From contig OX578286.1 in NCBI GenBank assembly GCA_951217055.1, positions 6,798,033 to 6,862,032 of the forward strand: 64,000 nt of DNA, read 5' to 3'. Below, one piece after another: positions 43,010-54,164 of the stretch (within the stretch, counting starts at the first letter, position 1; each line of letters begins with the position of its first letter). The notes beneath the pieces were generated by a model. The model searched no databases and had not been told where the DNA came from. It saw only the letters and a list, made by a program, of their open reading frames with translations. Origin of the DNA: Gerris lacustris. Taxonomy: Eukaryota > Arthropoda > Insecta > Hemiptera > Gerridae. The position numbers and the translations under genes were made by a program.

Positions 43010-44527
43010 AATTAATATAAAAATGCCATTTTTCAAAACTGGTCTTATTATCAACTTTTTTTTTTTGTTTTTGGTTTCTGTATTCTTCACCTTAGTTGTA
43101 TCTATGTGCAAAATGTGGGGACGATTAAACGACGGTAAGTGGTTCAAAATTGGGGTAATAGGTGTGCGGTGAAACTTAAAAAGCAAATAAATTTGACGCC
43201 ATTTTTATTTTTTTTATTTTTTTTTTTTTTGTTTCTGTATCCTTTACCTTAGTTGTATATATGTGCAAAATTTGGGGAAGATTGAATCGCGGGAAGTGGT
43301 ACAAAATTGGGGAAACGGAAATGTGCGATGAAACTTACAAAGCAAAGTAATATAAGACCAGTAAGTAATAATTAATATAAAAATGCCATTTTTCAAAACT
43401 GGTCTTATTTTCAACTTTTTTTTTTTTTGGTTTCTGTATTCTTCACCTTAGTTGTATCTATGTGCAAAATGTGGGGAACATTGAATGACGGTATTTGGTT
43501 CAAAATTGAGGTAATAGGTGTGCGATGAAACTTAAAAAGCAAATAAATTTGACGCCATTTTTATTTTTATTTTTATTTTATTGGTTTCTGTATTCTTCAC
43601 CTTAGTTGTATCTATGTGCAAAATTTGGGGAAGATTGAATGACGGTAAGTGGTTCAAAATTGGGGTAATAGGTGTGCGATGAAACTTAAAAAGCAAATAA
43701 ATTGGACGCCATTTATTTTTTTATTTATTTTTTTTTTTTGGTTTCTGTATTCTTTACCATAATTGTTTCTATGTGCAAAATTTGGGGAAGATTGAATCAC
43801 GGGAAGTGGTTAAAATTTGGGGAAACGGAAATGTGCGATGAAACTTACAAAGCAAAGTAATATAAGACCAGTAATAATTCATATAAAAATGCAATTTTTC
43901 AAAACTGGTCTTATTTTCAACCTTTTTTTTTTTTTTTTTTTTTTTTTTGTTTCTGTATTCTTCAAGTTAGTTGTATCTATGCGCAAAATTTAGGGAAGAT
44001 TAAATGACTGGAAATGGTTCAAAATTGGGGTAATAGGTGTGCGATGAAACATAAAAAGCAAATAAATTTGACGCCATTTTGTTTTTGATTTGTTTTTTTT
44101 TGGTTTCTGTATTATTCACCTTAGTTGTATCTATGTGCAAAATTTGGAGAAGATTCAATGATGGTAAGTGGTTCAAAATTGGGGTAATAGGTGTGCGATG
44201 AAACTTGAAAAGCAAATAAATTTGACGCCATTTAGTTTTTTTGTTTTTATGGTTTCTGTATTCTTCACCTTAGTTGTATCTATGTGCAAAATTTGGGGAA
44301 GATTGAATGACGGTAAGTGGTTCAAAATTGGGGTAATAGGTGTGCGATGAAACTTAAAAAGCAAATAAATTTGACGCCATTTTGTTTTTTTGGTTTCTGT
44401 ATTCTTCACCTTAGTTGTATCTATGTGCAAAATTTGGGGAAGATTGAATCACGCAAAGTGGTTCAAAATTGGGGAAACGGAAATGTGCGATGAAACTTAC
44501 AAAGCAAAGTAATATAAGACCAGTAAA
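43010..44527. repeat. Higher-order satellite, about nine 145-210 bp monomers
   Basis: Monomers begin near 43076, 43242, 43431, 43586, 43741, 43950, 44105, 44250 and 44393 with a T-run and GGTTTCTGTATTCTTCACC. Type a ends AAATTTGACGCCATTT. Type b carries GGGGAAACGGAAATGTGC and AATATAAGACCAGTA. The order a b a a b a a a b is seen. Minus-strand frames (MLFKFHRTPITPILNHLPS repeats) reflect the repeat; I do not call them genes. Confidence 0.93.
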
Positions 44528-44529
44528 AA

Positions 44530-45590
44530 GACACCTTTTCAGGAGAAAAAATCAAACTTTGATCAATTCTCTGAAAAACATTGTGAATACTTACAAATTA
44601 TATAATATAATGTAATCCTCGTCCTCTTCAAAGTCTCCTGTGTAGGATCCACTAGCTTAGATCATTATTCCTTCAACACACAGCTACGTATTATCAAAAG
44701 TTCGGAAAAAAACCCTGACTTAACCCCTTTGGACCACATTGTTGACTGACAACTCCTTTGGACCAAAATTCGAAAAATTTAAGATAATAATTTGTATGTT
44801 GTTCATTAATAGTGTATTATCAGCATTAATAAGCTAGAATAACTGTCATTTCAATTCTATATAAAGTATATTTTAATAAGCAACCACCCTAGTTTGATTA
44901 TATTACAATAGCATGAAGGTGTTGAATGACATACATACGTGTAAGTTGACTTATGCTCTTTATACTAAAATCAGATATCTCATCAGAGAATGTACAAAGG
45001 GATTAAATTTACTTAAACCCTTTATACTTGGCTACATACTTCTTACAAACTTAACCCTTATGTATTAAGCTCGATATTTCATTAACAAAACAGGCTAGCA
45101 TTACCTCCTTTATACCTTTCTGTAGATAATTTTTCGCCGATTTTAAAAAATTATTATTATTTTTTTTTTTACATTTTTGGTCTTAAACCGTTTTTACTTT
45201 TGACTGCAGAATTATTTGATTAAATTTACATAACGCTTTAAAGTTTTTGAGTAAAATGTCCAAGGTTGGTTTGATGGATCAAATTAAGGTTAATAGCCTC
45301 TAAAGGGCTAAAGCAGAATACTGTGAAGTGTTTGGAAACGTTCCTTTTTAAGCTCTTTAAAGTCTGTCTTGACTTAGCTAAGTCCCTTGACCCTCTGAGT
45401 TGTTGAGACAGGTCAATCACCTAAATCGCATTAACTTGAAAATACTTAACTACTTTTCACCAAACAATCTCTAAGAGTTTACTTATAACAGTGAGTTTAA
45501 GTAATAATTAATTTCTTTTACACTCTGTCACCTTTTGTAATTGAAAATCTAAATATAATTAATATATTAGATGACTTCATCTAAAATTAT
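44530..45590. other. Intergenic, no gene recognised
   Basis: AT-rich with poly-T near 45155-45170. A 60-codon minus frame has no domain. Confidence 0.35.
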
Positions 45591-45599
45591 TTTACCGCC

Positions 45600-45760
45600 C
45601 TTCACTTGTAATCATTCTTATCCTGAGCGGCCGGTAAAGTTCCATTTTACAGCCCTGGGGCCTGTAAAACTGCATGCTTTATCTTTACAGGGCCGCTAGT
45701 AGTTCGAGAAGCGGCCGCTTCCTGGCCGGGCCGCGGCGTGCAAGAAGGGCTAGTAGTTCT
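45600..45760. other. Short GC-rich island with palindromes
   Basis: The stretch contains TTTACAGCCCTGGGGCCTGT, GCGGCCGC and GGCCGGGCCGCGG, far above local GC content. It lies about 100 bp before element Q copy 2 and resembles neither Q copy. Possibly an element end. Confidence 0.4.
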
Positions 45761-45926
45761 CAACGTCAGCTGTTCAATTTGTAAACAATCAATATTTTTA
45801 TATCTGCGATTTGTTTTGGTACTGATTTAAACTTAATATGCATTTATTGTTTTTGAAGCAATAGTACATTACGCGTCGAGTGCGGAAAGTAGCATTTTGC
45901 ATGCGAGTGTGGAGTTTGCACCCGAG

Positions 45927-46178
45927 CTACAGCGAGGGTAGTAAAACCACACGAGCAATGCAAACTGCCGTTTTCGCACGAGTTGCGTACCGTACTTTAT
46001 TTACGATTGTTAAATTTAAATAATAAATACAGAAAAAAATAAACTTGCTGTATGTAAGTTCGTATCTCTCTCTTGATAAAGATGGCATTAATTCTTGAGT
46101 TGTATTTTTTGCCGAATTAATTATTTCTGGAGGAGTATTATTCTCTACATTTTCGTCAAAGTCACTTGATTCACTCAT
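45927..46178 (-). pseudogene. Q-encoded ORF, 83 aa, possible tyrosine recombinase N-terminus
   Basis: The minus frame from ATG 46178 starts MSESSDFDENVENNTPPEII and continues to SLSRERYELTYSKFIFF. From there it runs through the leader of the foldback tail (RYATRAKTAVCIARVVLLPSL), which is probably non-coding. The first 48 residues equal those of the copy at 681. It lacks any catalytic domain. The Crypton-like assignment is tentative. Confidence 0.45.
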
Positions 46179-46276
46179 TGTTTTTCACTAAAATCTCGAT
46201 ATAAACAGTTACTTTAATAAAAGAACAGGAAATTAGTTTTGTTAAATGTAAACAAACTCGCTAATCGTGCGTAAAG

Positions 46277-46332
46277 CTGAAGAATTCCTCTTCTTTACCG
46301 CGCTAGCGTGGTAAAGAAGAAGAATTCTTCAG
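46277..46332. repeat. 56-bp near-perfect palindrome, Q copy 2
   Basis: Arms CTGAAGAATTCCTCTTCTTT / AAAGAAGAAGAATTCTTCAG with a central CGCTAGCG; the arms differ at one position and the centre at one. Confidence 0.9.
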
Positions 46333-47336
46333 AACTATGAGACGCGCATGCGCAATGAATACAAGTACGTAAATAATCTCTTTCTACGCATCTAAACAGA
46401 GATATAATGTTTATATTTCGTATCAATCGTAGATAAAATAGTTTACGTGTTTTGTAATTAGTTTACATGTGGTGGGCGATAAAATAGTGTACGCACCACG
46501 AGCAGTAAGTGCCATGACAGGCCTCGGGCGTTAAACGTACTCGTGCTTTCAAACTTCGCCCTCGGCCAGTGAGCCCTTACTGCTCTAGGTACTTAAATAG
46601 CTATTATATCAACATGACTACACTTTATTTTATACTAACCCTCACGCTCCACGCGGGGCTCATGCTAGGTATTAGTGGCTATGTTTCCTATTATCATGTA
46701 GGCCTATCAATTAAATGAAATGCCTAAATAGTTTTGTTTCCAAAACCTGCTAGGAATAGAATCAAGACTATATTATGAATAATTCATTCCATTACTAAGA
46801 ATATAATACTCTCCAAATCATAGATTGGACCCTACTTATATATATATAAGAAAATAACCAATTGAAACTTAGTAATATAGTAATAAATAACAATGCTACA
46901 AAAATATATAAGAAATGAGAAAATAAACGAAGTCAAAAAACTAATTAAACTGGGAAGTCATTAAACAATCATCAACCATTTTGGTGCATTAATTTAATTA
47001 CCAGTCTCTTCTCTCAATATGGCAGTTGTACCAATAAATATTTAATAACTAGTTCTTGGAAAAATTAATAAAATAATAAATACTCAATTTACAGAGCATT
47101 AGTGTGAGGTTTACGCATCCCAATCAGAAATTAAATCGGTCAACATTTGCGGACGTCATAAGAGCTCAAAGTCAAAATTAAAAAAAATCAAATTTAGCTC
47201 TAATTAAGGATGATAAAGGTACGACAACGAGTCAAAGGACAAAAGCTGTAAATCTTTTCAAATCAGTTACAACTGGTGCAATCTGCTTTTCGATATGACT
47301 TACCGTTTAGCTGCAATAAGCTTCCAAAAACTTTAA

Positions 47337-48313
47337 CCCTAGAACGCTAACCATATTTTTTAACCTCTTAAGACTAACCTTGAGTCATATTGACTCCCAA
47401 ATCTATTATACCCAGTTTTATTAAAATATAAAGGGCCTAATATGTACAATATTTTTTTAACACGTTTTAGTGCTAGTTGAAGGGACACTTGGGTGCTTTG
47501 TTTCCCATAAAAAAACAATTTTTTCCTTTTAATTCCGGTTTTTCAATCTGGACTACAATTACGTATCCGGTATTGTCATCTACCGGAGTGGTTTTATTTA
47601 TGTAACTTTTTTCTTTCCTTTCCTTTGGCTTTTCTATTTCGTAAATTGTTTCAATTAATTTATAATTTTCCTCATCATTGCTGATAGGATCAAAAAAGGC
47701 ATTTTCTATTTTCAAATCAGGGTCCAAATCACAACCGTCACCATTATTGTCGAATACGCTCTTTTTCATAATCGGTATCTGAATCGGTCATTTCCTTCAT
47801 TAAGTGATAAATGTCGTTTAGAACATTGTATTTTTCCTCCATTTTTTGGCTATATTCATATTCTATTAACTTTATATAATTTAGACATATAACGACAAAA
47901 AAAAAAAAAGACAATTTATACTTATAAATGATTAAATTACAATTATATTACCTTTAATTTGAAATAATTATTGAATTAAAAGTTATATAATATTTAATTT
48001 ATAAGATTTAAACTGCCAAAATAAACAATAACACGACATACTATTCTAAAAAATACTATTCTGCGTCAAAATGACCTACAAAAAATTTACGTGTAAGACT
48101 AAACAGGAGTCAAAATGACTCCGTGACTGCAGAAAAACAAACGATATGTCCTCTTTAGAATCTGAATGTGAAACTGATAGAAGTGTAGAAGGGTCATTCA
48201 AGGGTGGGAGATAGCATAGCTAAGATGTGGGCGTTCTGTGTTTTACAGACACCGTGCATTCGTAGTTGAAAAAAAAATGGGAGTCAGTTTGACTCCAGGT
48301 TAGCTTTCTAGGG
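47337..48313 (-). mobile_element. piggyBac-type element, non-autonomous, 977 bp, TTAA target
   Basis: Begins CCCTAGAACGCTAACC and ends GGTTAGCTTTCTAGGG, with TTAA at 47333-47336 and 48314-48317. Subterminal GAGTCA..TGACTC repeats are present at both sides. CCCT ends and a TTAA target are diagnostic for piggyBac. The empty site is preserved at 4541-4550 in P copy 1. Only N-terminal coding remains. Confidence 0.92.
47473..47842 (-). pseudogene. Remnant transposon ORF in piggyBac element, frameshifted
   Basis: On the minus strand the first frame starts at ATG about 47842 with MEEKYNVLNDIYHLMKEMTD and SDTDYEKERIRQ, then stops. A second frame overlaps it, starting MKKSVFDNNGDGCDLDPDLK (47769), and runs 98 aa to FFMGNKAPKCPFN. 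The acidic, Asp/Glu-rich start is compatible with the disordered N-terminus of piggyBac transposases. No DDD catalytic core is present. Position inside piggyBac ends is the main argument. Confidence 0.5.
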
Positions 48314-48508
48314 TTAAAGGTTGTGTCCACCATCTTTAATTTTGTAAGGGGAATACTAATAATTTTTCTAGTCGGTTTGGGCCAATTTCGGACCAAACGC
48401 AAAAAACCGCGACTCTCTAGGTAGTCTAGAAGTACCCAAACATTTTTATGTTCGAGTCAGTGAGAGGAATTTGCACCTTAATATTATGCTTAGTCAATCT
48501 AATGTTTT

Positions 48509-48538
48509 AGGGTTTTTTTTTTTTTTTTTTTTTTTTTA
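48509..48538. repeat. Poly-T tract
   Basis: About 27 T residues in P copy 2. Confidence 0.9.
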
Positions 48539-48938
48539 TGAAATTGTTAATAATTTTGGTTCTACTCAATAAAGTCGGACTGTTGGTGATAGATATACAT
48601 ACAAAAAAACGTATTGCCAGATTCAGATTTCGGGATGTATGAAATGAAAGGTAATCAAACATTTTGCAATTCTGACCTATGTACAGACTAAACTTTAATG
48701 TTTTATAATACGTAGATACTTGTGAAAATTCGTTCTGATATAGGACTCGAAGAAGTGATGTGTCATAATAATTTACAGATGTTTTTAAGTATGTGTATAT
48801 ACATAACACAGTTTTGCAAAATTTAACGAACTTTGGGTTATATTTTGCAGAACTCTAAAACCGAGAAAATCAGCCAAAATTGATTGTTTTGTGCCATTAC
48901 AATACTTTCACTCAATACTATGTACAGAGAAAGTAAAA

Positions 48939-49520
48939 ATAGACTGCCAATTGGTATGGCACATGGCTTCCTTGCATCCTAGCACCTACATTATTAATTT
49001 TATATTTTATGCATTTACAAACCATTATTGTTTAATTTGTTTAATTGTTTCCTTCGTTTTTTTACTCAGTCAAAATTGTTTTGATTTTATACTTAAATTA
49101 AAGTATCAATTAAGCAAAAGTTAAAGAGCGCAGACGGTTCAAATTAATCTTGGAATATCTGCGGGTTACTTTCGATAAAATGTAAAAGTTTCAAGTGCTT
49201 TTGAAGCTATAGGTGTAAATAGATATATGTTTGTGCGCATGTGGAAGAGAAACAAATGAGCGCAGAAGGTTAATACTTATATGGGACGAACAATGGGCTA
49301 CTCATGACCTACTAACCAAATTTCATTAAAATTGGACGTGTAGTTTTTAAAATACGTTGATTCGCAAAAATTGAACGACAGACCGACACGGAACCAAAAA
49401 TGATCCCTGATGTCTGAAACGGATTTATGTCTTGGAATTTTTGAAATCGGACACCTAAAATTTTTTAGTTCTTCAGAACGATCACATAGCTTCCGTTACA
49501 TTCGGTAAGCTCGGAAGCAA
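48939..49520 (-). mobile_element. Family E2 element
   Basis: Stem-loop end at 48941-48962 and 5' hairpin at 49489-49518. The middle differs from E (GGACGTGTAGTTTTTAAAAT core variant), defining subfamily E2. Confidence 0.7.
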
Positions 49521-50104
49521 AAGTTAATTCCTCAAAAATAAATATAAAAAAGTAAACATAGTTTAAATTTCATTTTTATTATTGTTCTATCTTTTTTAGA
49601 GCTTTAGTTTTAGCACTTTTGTTGGTACAGTGAAAATAATTCTAGTTATAAACAAGAAAGTTTCAATTGGCCAATAAAAACAAAAGTGGTTATAATAAGC
49701 AATAAAGCATATTTTCCTACATTAAACAGCTTTTCCAAACTTTCTTCTTATAACTAAACCTTTAAGATAGCTTTATACTTGTTTTATTATATAATTTATA
49801 AAAGAAAACTTTCTTAAAGATACCGATCCAATTTTTGGTAAGAGAAAAATATTTCCAGTAATTTTAGCCGAGAATAAAACTTGTTCACGCTCAATTTGAT
49901 ACTTTATTGGAAGGGCCGAGATATTTCGACCAAAACAAACAAACAAGAGATGATTCCGGTTCACTGAACGGAATCATTTCCTCTTTGAAGTTGCTTTTTC
50001 TTTGTTAGATATTTTTTATCTTCGATTTCTGAAAGAAGAAAGTGTTAAGGGATGATTTTTTTTTGATAGGGGAAATCTCCTTTATCTTTATATAATCAAA
50101 ACTT
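49521..50104. other. Intergenic AT-rich sequence
   Basis: No gene recognised. Confidence 0.35.
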
Positions 50105-50111
50105 CCAAAAA

Positions 50112-50672
50112 CAATAGGACTCCGTTAATCCGGACATGCGGTAATCCGGTACCCTCGATAATCCGGACATGCGGTAATCCGGAACTCTCGATAATCCGGA
50201 CATGCGGTAATCCGGTACCCTCGATAATCCGGACATGCGGTAATTCGGAACCCTTGATAATCCGGACGATCCTCCAAGGAGAATGCAAGCCCTCAACAAT
50301 TAAAATTTTTATCGCAAATCCCTTACGATTATCACTTCTAACGATGATTCTCGCTGATTCTGTGCAAAATGACAACTTGGAAAATGTACTGAAAAATGTA
50401 AATTCAATCATTTTGACTTCGCTATAGCTAACTATTGGAGACAGATAGGAATATATATATGTATGTTCATTTACATACATATGTAATTACATATTTTGTT
50501 CATGCTGTAAATTTAATTTGTCCATACATAATGTTAATGCAAATACAGTACCGATACATACAATTTTTTATAGTGGTTTACGTTATTTTTTTAAAACCTC
50601 GCTAATCCGGAAAACCCACTAATCCAGACTCCTCTGTGCCTGTATTCGTCCGGATTAACCGGGTTCTACTAT
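50112..50672. mobile_element. pogo/Tigger-like MITE, TA-flanked on the right
   Basis: The right end reads GTCCGGATTAACCGGGTTCT then AC next to TA. Inversely this is GTAGAACCCGGTTAATCCGG, the pogo/Tigger-type end. The left end TAGGACTCCGTTAATCCGG is its decayed inverse. No transposase. Confidence 0.7.
50117..50270. repeat. 33-bp minisatellite made from the pogo-like TIR
   Basis: About 4.5 units of CGATAATCCGGACATGCGGT plus AATCCGGTACCCT. The unit repeats the 'TAATCCGG' terminal-repeat motif. The minus frames RIIEGTGLPHV are artefacts. Confidence 0.93.
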
Positions 50673-51010
50673 ATCATGACAATGTAGGTTTTGTCTTGAA
50701 ATCATTATTGTAGTCTTTTGTAACACTATTGGTCACCGATCAACTAGAACCAGGTAACTCAAGGATGTCAAAGATAATCCAAGAGATTTCGGAGCGTCAT
50801 TTAAAGGTCATTAAACACTACACGTTTTACCGCACGGTCACGTTTTATCACCGGAGATGTCTTGGCATTTTTGAGGACCTGTCCGGCGAACATTGGAGTA
50901 GGGAGACTGAAGGTCCCCAAGTCCCCATACACGATCAAACATTTTGCGCAAAAAATAATGTTTGTGCAAACCTGATGTCTGGCAAATTTAGGCCATATAC
51001 GTCAAACATC

Positions 51011-51026
51011 ATGTTTGCGCAAACAT
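51011..51026. repeat. 16-bp perfect palindrome
   Basis: ATGTTTGCGCAAACAT, the central part of the 48-bp palindrome that follows. Confidence 0.9.
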
Positions 51027-51034
51027 CAAACAGC

Positions 51035-51082
51035 CCCATACACGGTCAAAATGTTTGCGCAAACATTTTGACCGTGTATGGG
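51035..51082. repeat. 48-bp perfect palindrome
   Basis: Two 24-nt halves meet at TTTGC|GCAAA with no mismatch and no spacer; the outer ends are CCCATACACGG and CCGTGTATGGG. A third, shorter TGTTTGTGCAAAC lies upstream at about 50960-50972. Confidence 0.95.
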
Positions 51083-51133
51083 ATCCTTGAGAGACTGTAC
51101 GATGAGCCTTACGGCGACCGTACGACCATAATA

Positions 51134-52042
51134 AGGTAAAGTGCCCTAATATCGTCCCCCTAGTGAAAATTTTAAATTTCTGGATTAGAGTTATACCTAA
51201 ACAAGTAGAAAATCCAGTTTTGTGTTGCTATACCCTTTGTCTAATAATCCTGATATGGTCATTAAATTGTATTGAGCTTAACTGAGCGAAATTTGGAATT
51301 AAAAAAAAGCCAAATTTTGACATTTCAAAAATTGGGTCCTAATTTCGTCCCCAGAGACGAAATTAGGACCCGTAATTATTAGGATAAGTAAAAAATATCT
51401 AATATTTTATTTAAGTATTTATATGTTTATTTTTTATTGGTAAGTGTATATAATAGTAATGACTGATACAAAAAAAGAACAAAATCAGAACATAACAAAA
51501 AAAGAACTAGTTTTTTATTTAACATTATTAACTTTCATCAGAAACACAAATCGCAGAGAAACGGTTTACTTTCTGGTGTTGATGTGCACATTTCGTGGCA
51601 CCATTTAAAACATTTTGTACACTTAATCCATTTCTCTCCTTGCTGCCAAGGAAACCCTTGGGGGGACGGATATAGGAACATATGAGTTATAAACATGGCG
51701 GCGTATGGCGAGCAAACAACTCAATAGAGAGCCAGGAAAATGGTTGCATAGCAAAATGGAAGCTTTTAACTAATTATATTCATAGAAATATATTTTGGTG
51801 ACTCATCTTGAAATACCTGAACAAGACTTGAAGTTTCACCAATTTTACAGTCACGAAAGACTAGAAATATTTTGAAAACTTGTTAACAAGTGAATAGCGA
51901 CATCAACCTTACAGTGATGCTGGCGTACAACTAACACCAAATAAAGAGTTTCATCCATAAATTAACAGAGTGCAGCACATTGTCTTCAAAGTGGGGGAGG
52001 GGGCGGATTTAGGTAAGGGGACGGTATTTGGGCACTTTACCT
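51134..52042 (-). mobile_element. Element N, TA-flanked DNA transposon remnant, 909 bp
   Basis: Ends AGGTAAAGTGCCCTAATAT and ATTTGGGCACTTTACCT, flanked by TA. Subterminal TCGTCCCC/GGGGACG repeats recur several times (51156, 51349, 52016). It contains a C-terminal zinc-finger exon on the minus strand. A Tc1-mariner/pogo-type source fits the TA target and the finger. Confidence 0.78.
51538..51660 (-). pseudogene. PHD-like zinc finger, C-terminus of a transposase
   Basis: The minus strand reads QGFPWQQGEKWIKCTKCFKW, then CHEMCTSTPESKPFLCDLCF and a stop. This gives a W-I-x-C-x2-C-x3-W-C-H-x2-C...C-x2-C pattern. Such short PHD-like fingers end many arthropod pogo/Tigger-type transposases. The frame stays open upstream to about 51710 without recognisable catalytic motifs. 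It lies inside element N. Confidence 0.68.
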
Positions 52043-52382
52043 TATAGTAAGTAGGAAAACGACAATGAATTGATGTATGTTTACGATAATTACCGTAGGT
52101 ACAGTTGAAAACCCTGCCGTATGAACGTGGCAGGCTTTTTTCATACGTTTTCAGCCAAAACTGAAGCATATCTACCTCTCCCCTCGCTTTTCTCGAATCC
52201 TGCCTCATCTCTTCTCCCATTGCCTCCAAACCCTCAAGAGACAAAAGCTAATAAACCCCTACAAACTAAATCTGCCCTCAACAGATCGTATAGAGCTCAA
52301 CGTATAGTGTGGATTCACCATCAGGCTTATCCGGTGACCGAATGTTAAAACGTATAGTGTGTAGGGGACCTTAAGAGAGACG

Positions 52383-52917
52383 ATAGACTGTCAATTAGTG
52401 TACCACATAGCTTCCTCGCATCCTATCACGTACTTTATTGATTTTATGCTTTTTCAAACCATTGTTGTCTAATTTATTTAATAATTGTTTTCCCCGCAAA
52501 AGTTAAAGAGCGCAGACAGTTGAAATTAATCTGGCGGTACCTTCGGGCTACTTTCGACACACCATCCTTACTACTTTTATAGTAAGGATTACTTTTAAAG
52601 CTATAGGTGAAAATAAATGTATGTTTGTGAGCATGTTGAAGAGAAACAAATAAGCACAGAAGGTTGAAACTCATATGGGGCATGTTGAACTTATATGGGC
52701 TAATTATGACCTACCATCCAAATTTTAATAAAATCGGACGAATAGTTTTAAGATATTATGTTGGTTCGCAAAAATTGAAGACAGACGCGAAACCGTAAAA
52801 ATGTTCCCTGATGTCTGAAATGGATTTCTGTCTTGGGATTTTTGAAATCGGGGACATGACATAATTTCGTTCTTCAGAACGAATATAGCTTCCGTTACCT
52901 TCGATAAGCTGGGACAA
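52383..52917 (-). mobile_element. Family E2 element
   Basis: Starts ATAGACTGTCAATTAGTGTA (stem-loop partly decayed) and ends near GCTTCCGTTACCTTCGATAA. Body similar to 48939-49520. Confidence 0.65.
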
Positions 52918-53626
52918 AATTCTTAGAAAATGGGAAAATTCTTAGATTATGGGAAAACTATGGAAATGGAAGAATAGTTTTTGAGACAACATGAAACTTT
53001 CTCGCTCCACCTGCGTTCACAAATTTTCGAGGATTTTTTGAAGCGAAGATTTTGGTCTATACTCTCTCTACACCTCATCATTAAACGGCTTATCATCGTG
53101 TTTTTATCATTACATACGCACGTTGTCTAATAAGCTAAGCTTAGGACATCTGAGATTACTGTATTATACTATTATTTGTTTTTCTTTTTCCAAGATTACA
53201 AGAGTACTTTCAAATTATACACTTAACCTACATTTCAACTGCGCAACTAATTCAATATCCAATCCTCTGATTAGATTAGACTTCCCTGAAGTTTTCTTCT
53301 TTTCCTTCAAGTTTACGGAAAACAGACTGGAAAAACAGCCTTAAATATTTCAGTGAAACTCGTAAAGACTTTGAAAAAAAAACAAAAAAAACCCAAGTTA
53401 GCGTGGAGTTAAAGTTTTGTAGCCGGACTTTACGAGCCGTAACAAGACCTCGTGGTTTCATGAAGTCTATACTCTACACTTGAAAACCAAACGACTTAAA
53501 AAAAATATAACTTAAAGTTAGAGAGTCTTGTATATTTTTAAGTATCATCTTATCACATGACCTACATTCATGAAGGTTACTTCGATCAACCTAATTGGTA
53601 ATTTTACAGCTCTATAAATATGTACA
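52918..53626. other. Intergenic, no gene recognised
   Basis: AT-rich; a 73-codon frame near 53123 lacks features. Confidence 0.35.
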
Positions 53627-53670
53627 CACACACACAACCACCCACACACACACACACACACACACACTAC
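53622..53670. repeat. (CA)n microsatellite
   Basis: About 45 bp of interrupted CA repeat. Confidence 0.95.
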
Positions 53671-53960
53671 ACCTCATGGTGAGTAGCTATCACACATTGG
53701 AGAAAAACACAGTAAAGTATCATAATATCTTATTTGATTATTATTATTATTTTATTTTATTTTATTTTATTTTTTTTAAAAAAACATTTTTTTTTATATT
53801 CAATTTTCATCAAAATCAGATTATTTTCATAGTATCTCGAAAACTGTATTTTTCCCGGAAAAAGGCTTATATCAGATTATATTCGATTTAGGCTTAGGCT
53901 TACATAATTATATATTATCTAGGCTATTTAGATTTAGGCTTATATTAGATTTCTATATTA

Positions 53961-54164
53961 AATCAAGTTTTAATTATTATTAACTACGGGAAACAGACAG
54001 AGAAAAATACACTCCAGCGCCGGGATTTGAACCACGGGCCTCTATATTTCCAGTATAGAGTATATACTAAACTGGAAATATAAGAGGCCCGTGGTTCAAA
54101 TCCCGGCGCTGGAGTGTATTTTTCTCTGTCTGTTTCCCGTAATTAATAATAATAATAACTTGAT
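53961..54164. mobile_element. Head-to-head SINE-head palindrome, about 204 bp
   Basis: Two inverted copies (53961-54056, 54071-54164) of the tRNA-derived head found at 5566-5664, each with B box GGTTCAAATCC and the CTGTCTGTTTCCCGT linker, meet around a 14-bp centre. The A-box halves are missing. Confidence 0.85.

Larger units (their letters stand above)
45864..46440 (-). mobile_element. Element Q copy 2
   Basis: Inverse of 421-994 with the same order of foldback tail (45864-46000), ORF (46178-45927) and palindrome (46277-46332). Beyond 46440 it diverges from copy 1. Confidence 0.7.
46655..48700 (+). repeat. Dispersed repeat P copy 2, split by a piggyBac-type element
   Basis: 46655-47336 and 48314-48700 together are collinear with 3870-4745. 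Confidence 0.78.
50909..52372. mobile_element. Probable larger TIR element around N
   Basis: AAGGTCCCCAAGTCCCCATA at 50909 and its inverse TGTGTAGGGGACCTT at 52358-52372 are similar ends. The internal GACCGTGTATGGG palindromes fit a foldback structure. Borders are tentative and no TSD was verified. Confidence 0.45.

Noticed and set aside
43000..44430. Repeated minus-strand frames starting MLFKFHRTPITPILN
   Set aside because: They follow the satellite monomer and shift in length with T-run length; no sign of a protein repeat gene.
50088..50480. 130-codon frame with (RIIEGTGLPHV) repeats
   Set aside because: Translation of a 33-bp minisatellite derived from a transposon end.
50729..51139. 136-codon plus-strand frame
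   Set aside because: Its C-terminal half is translation of long palindromes and an element end; no domain recognised in the N-terminal half.
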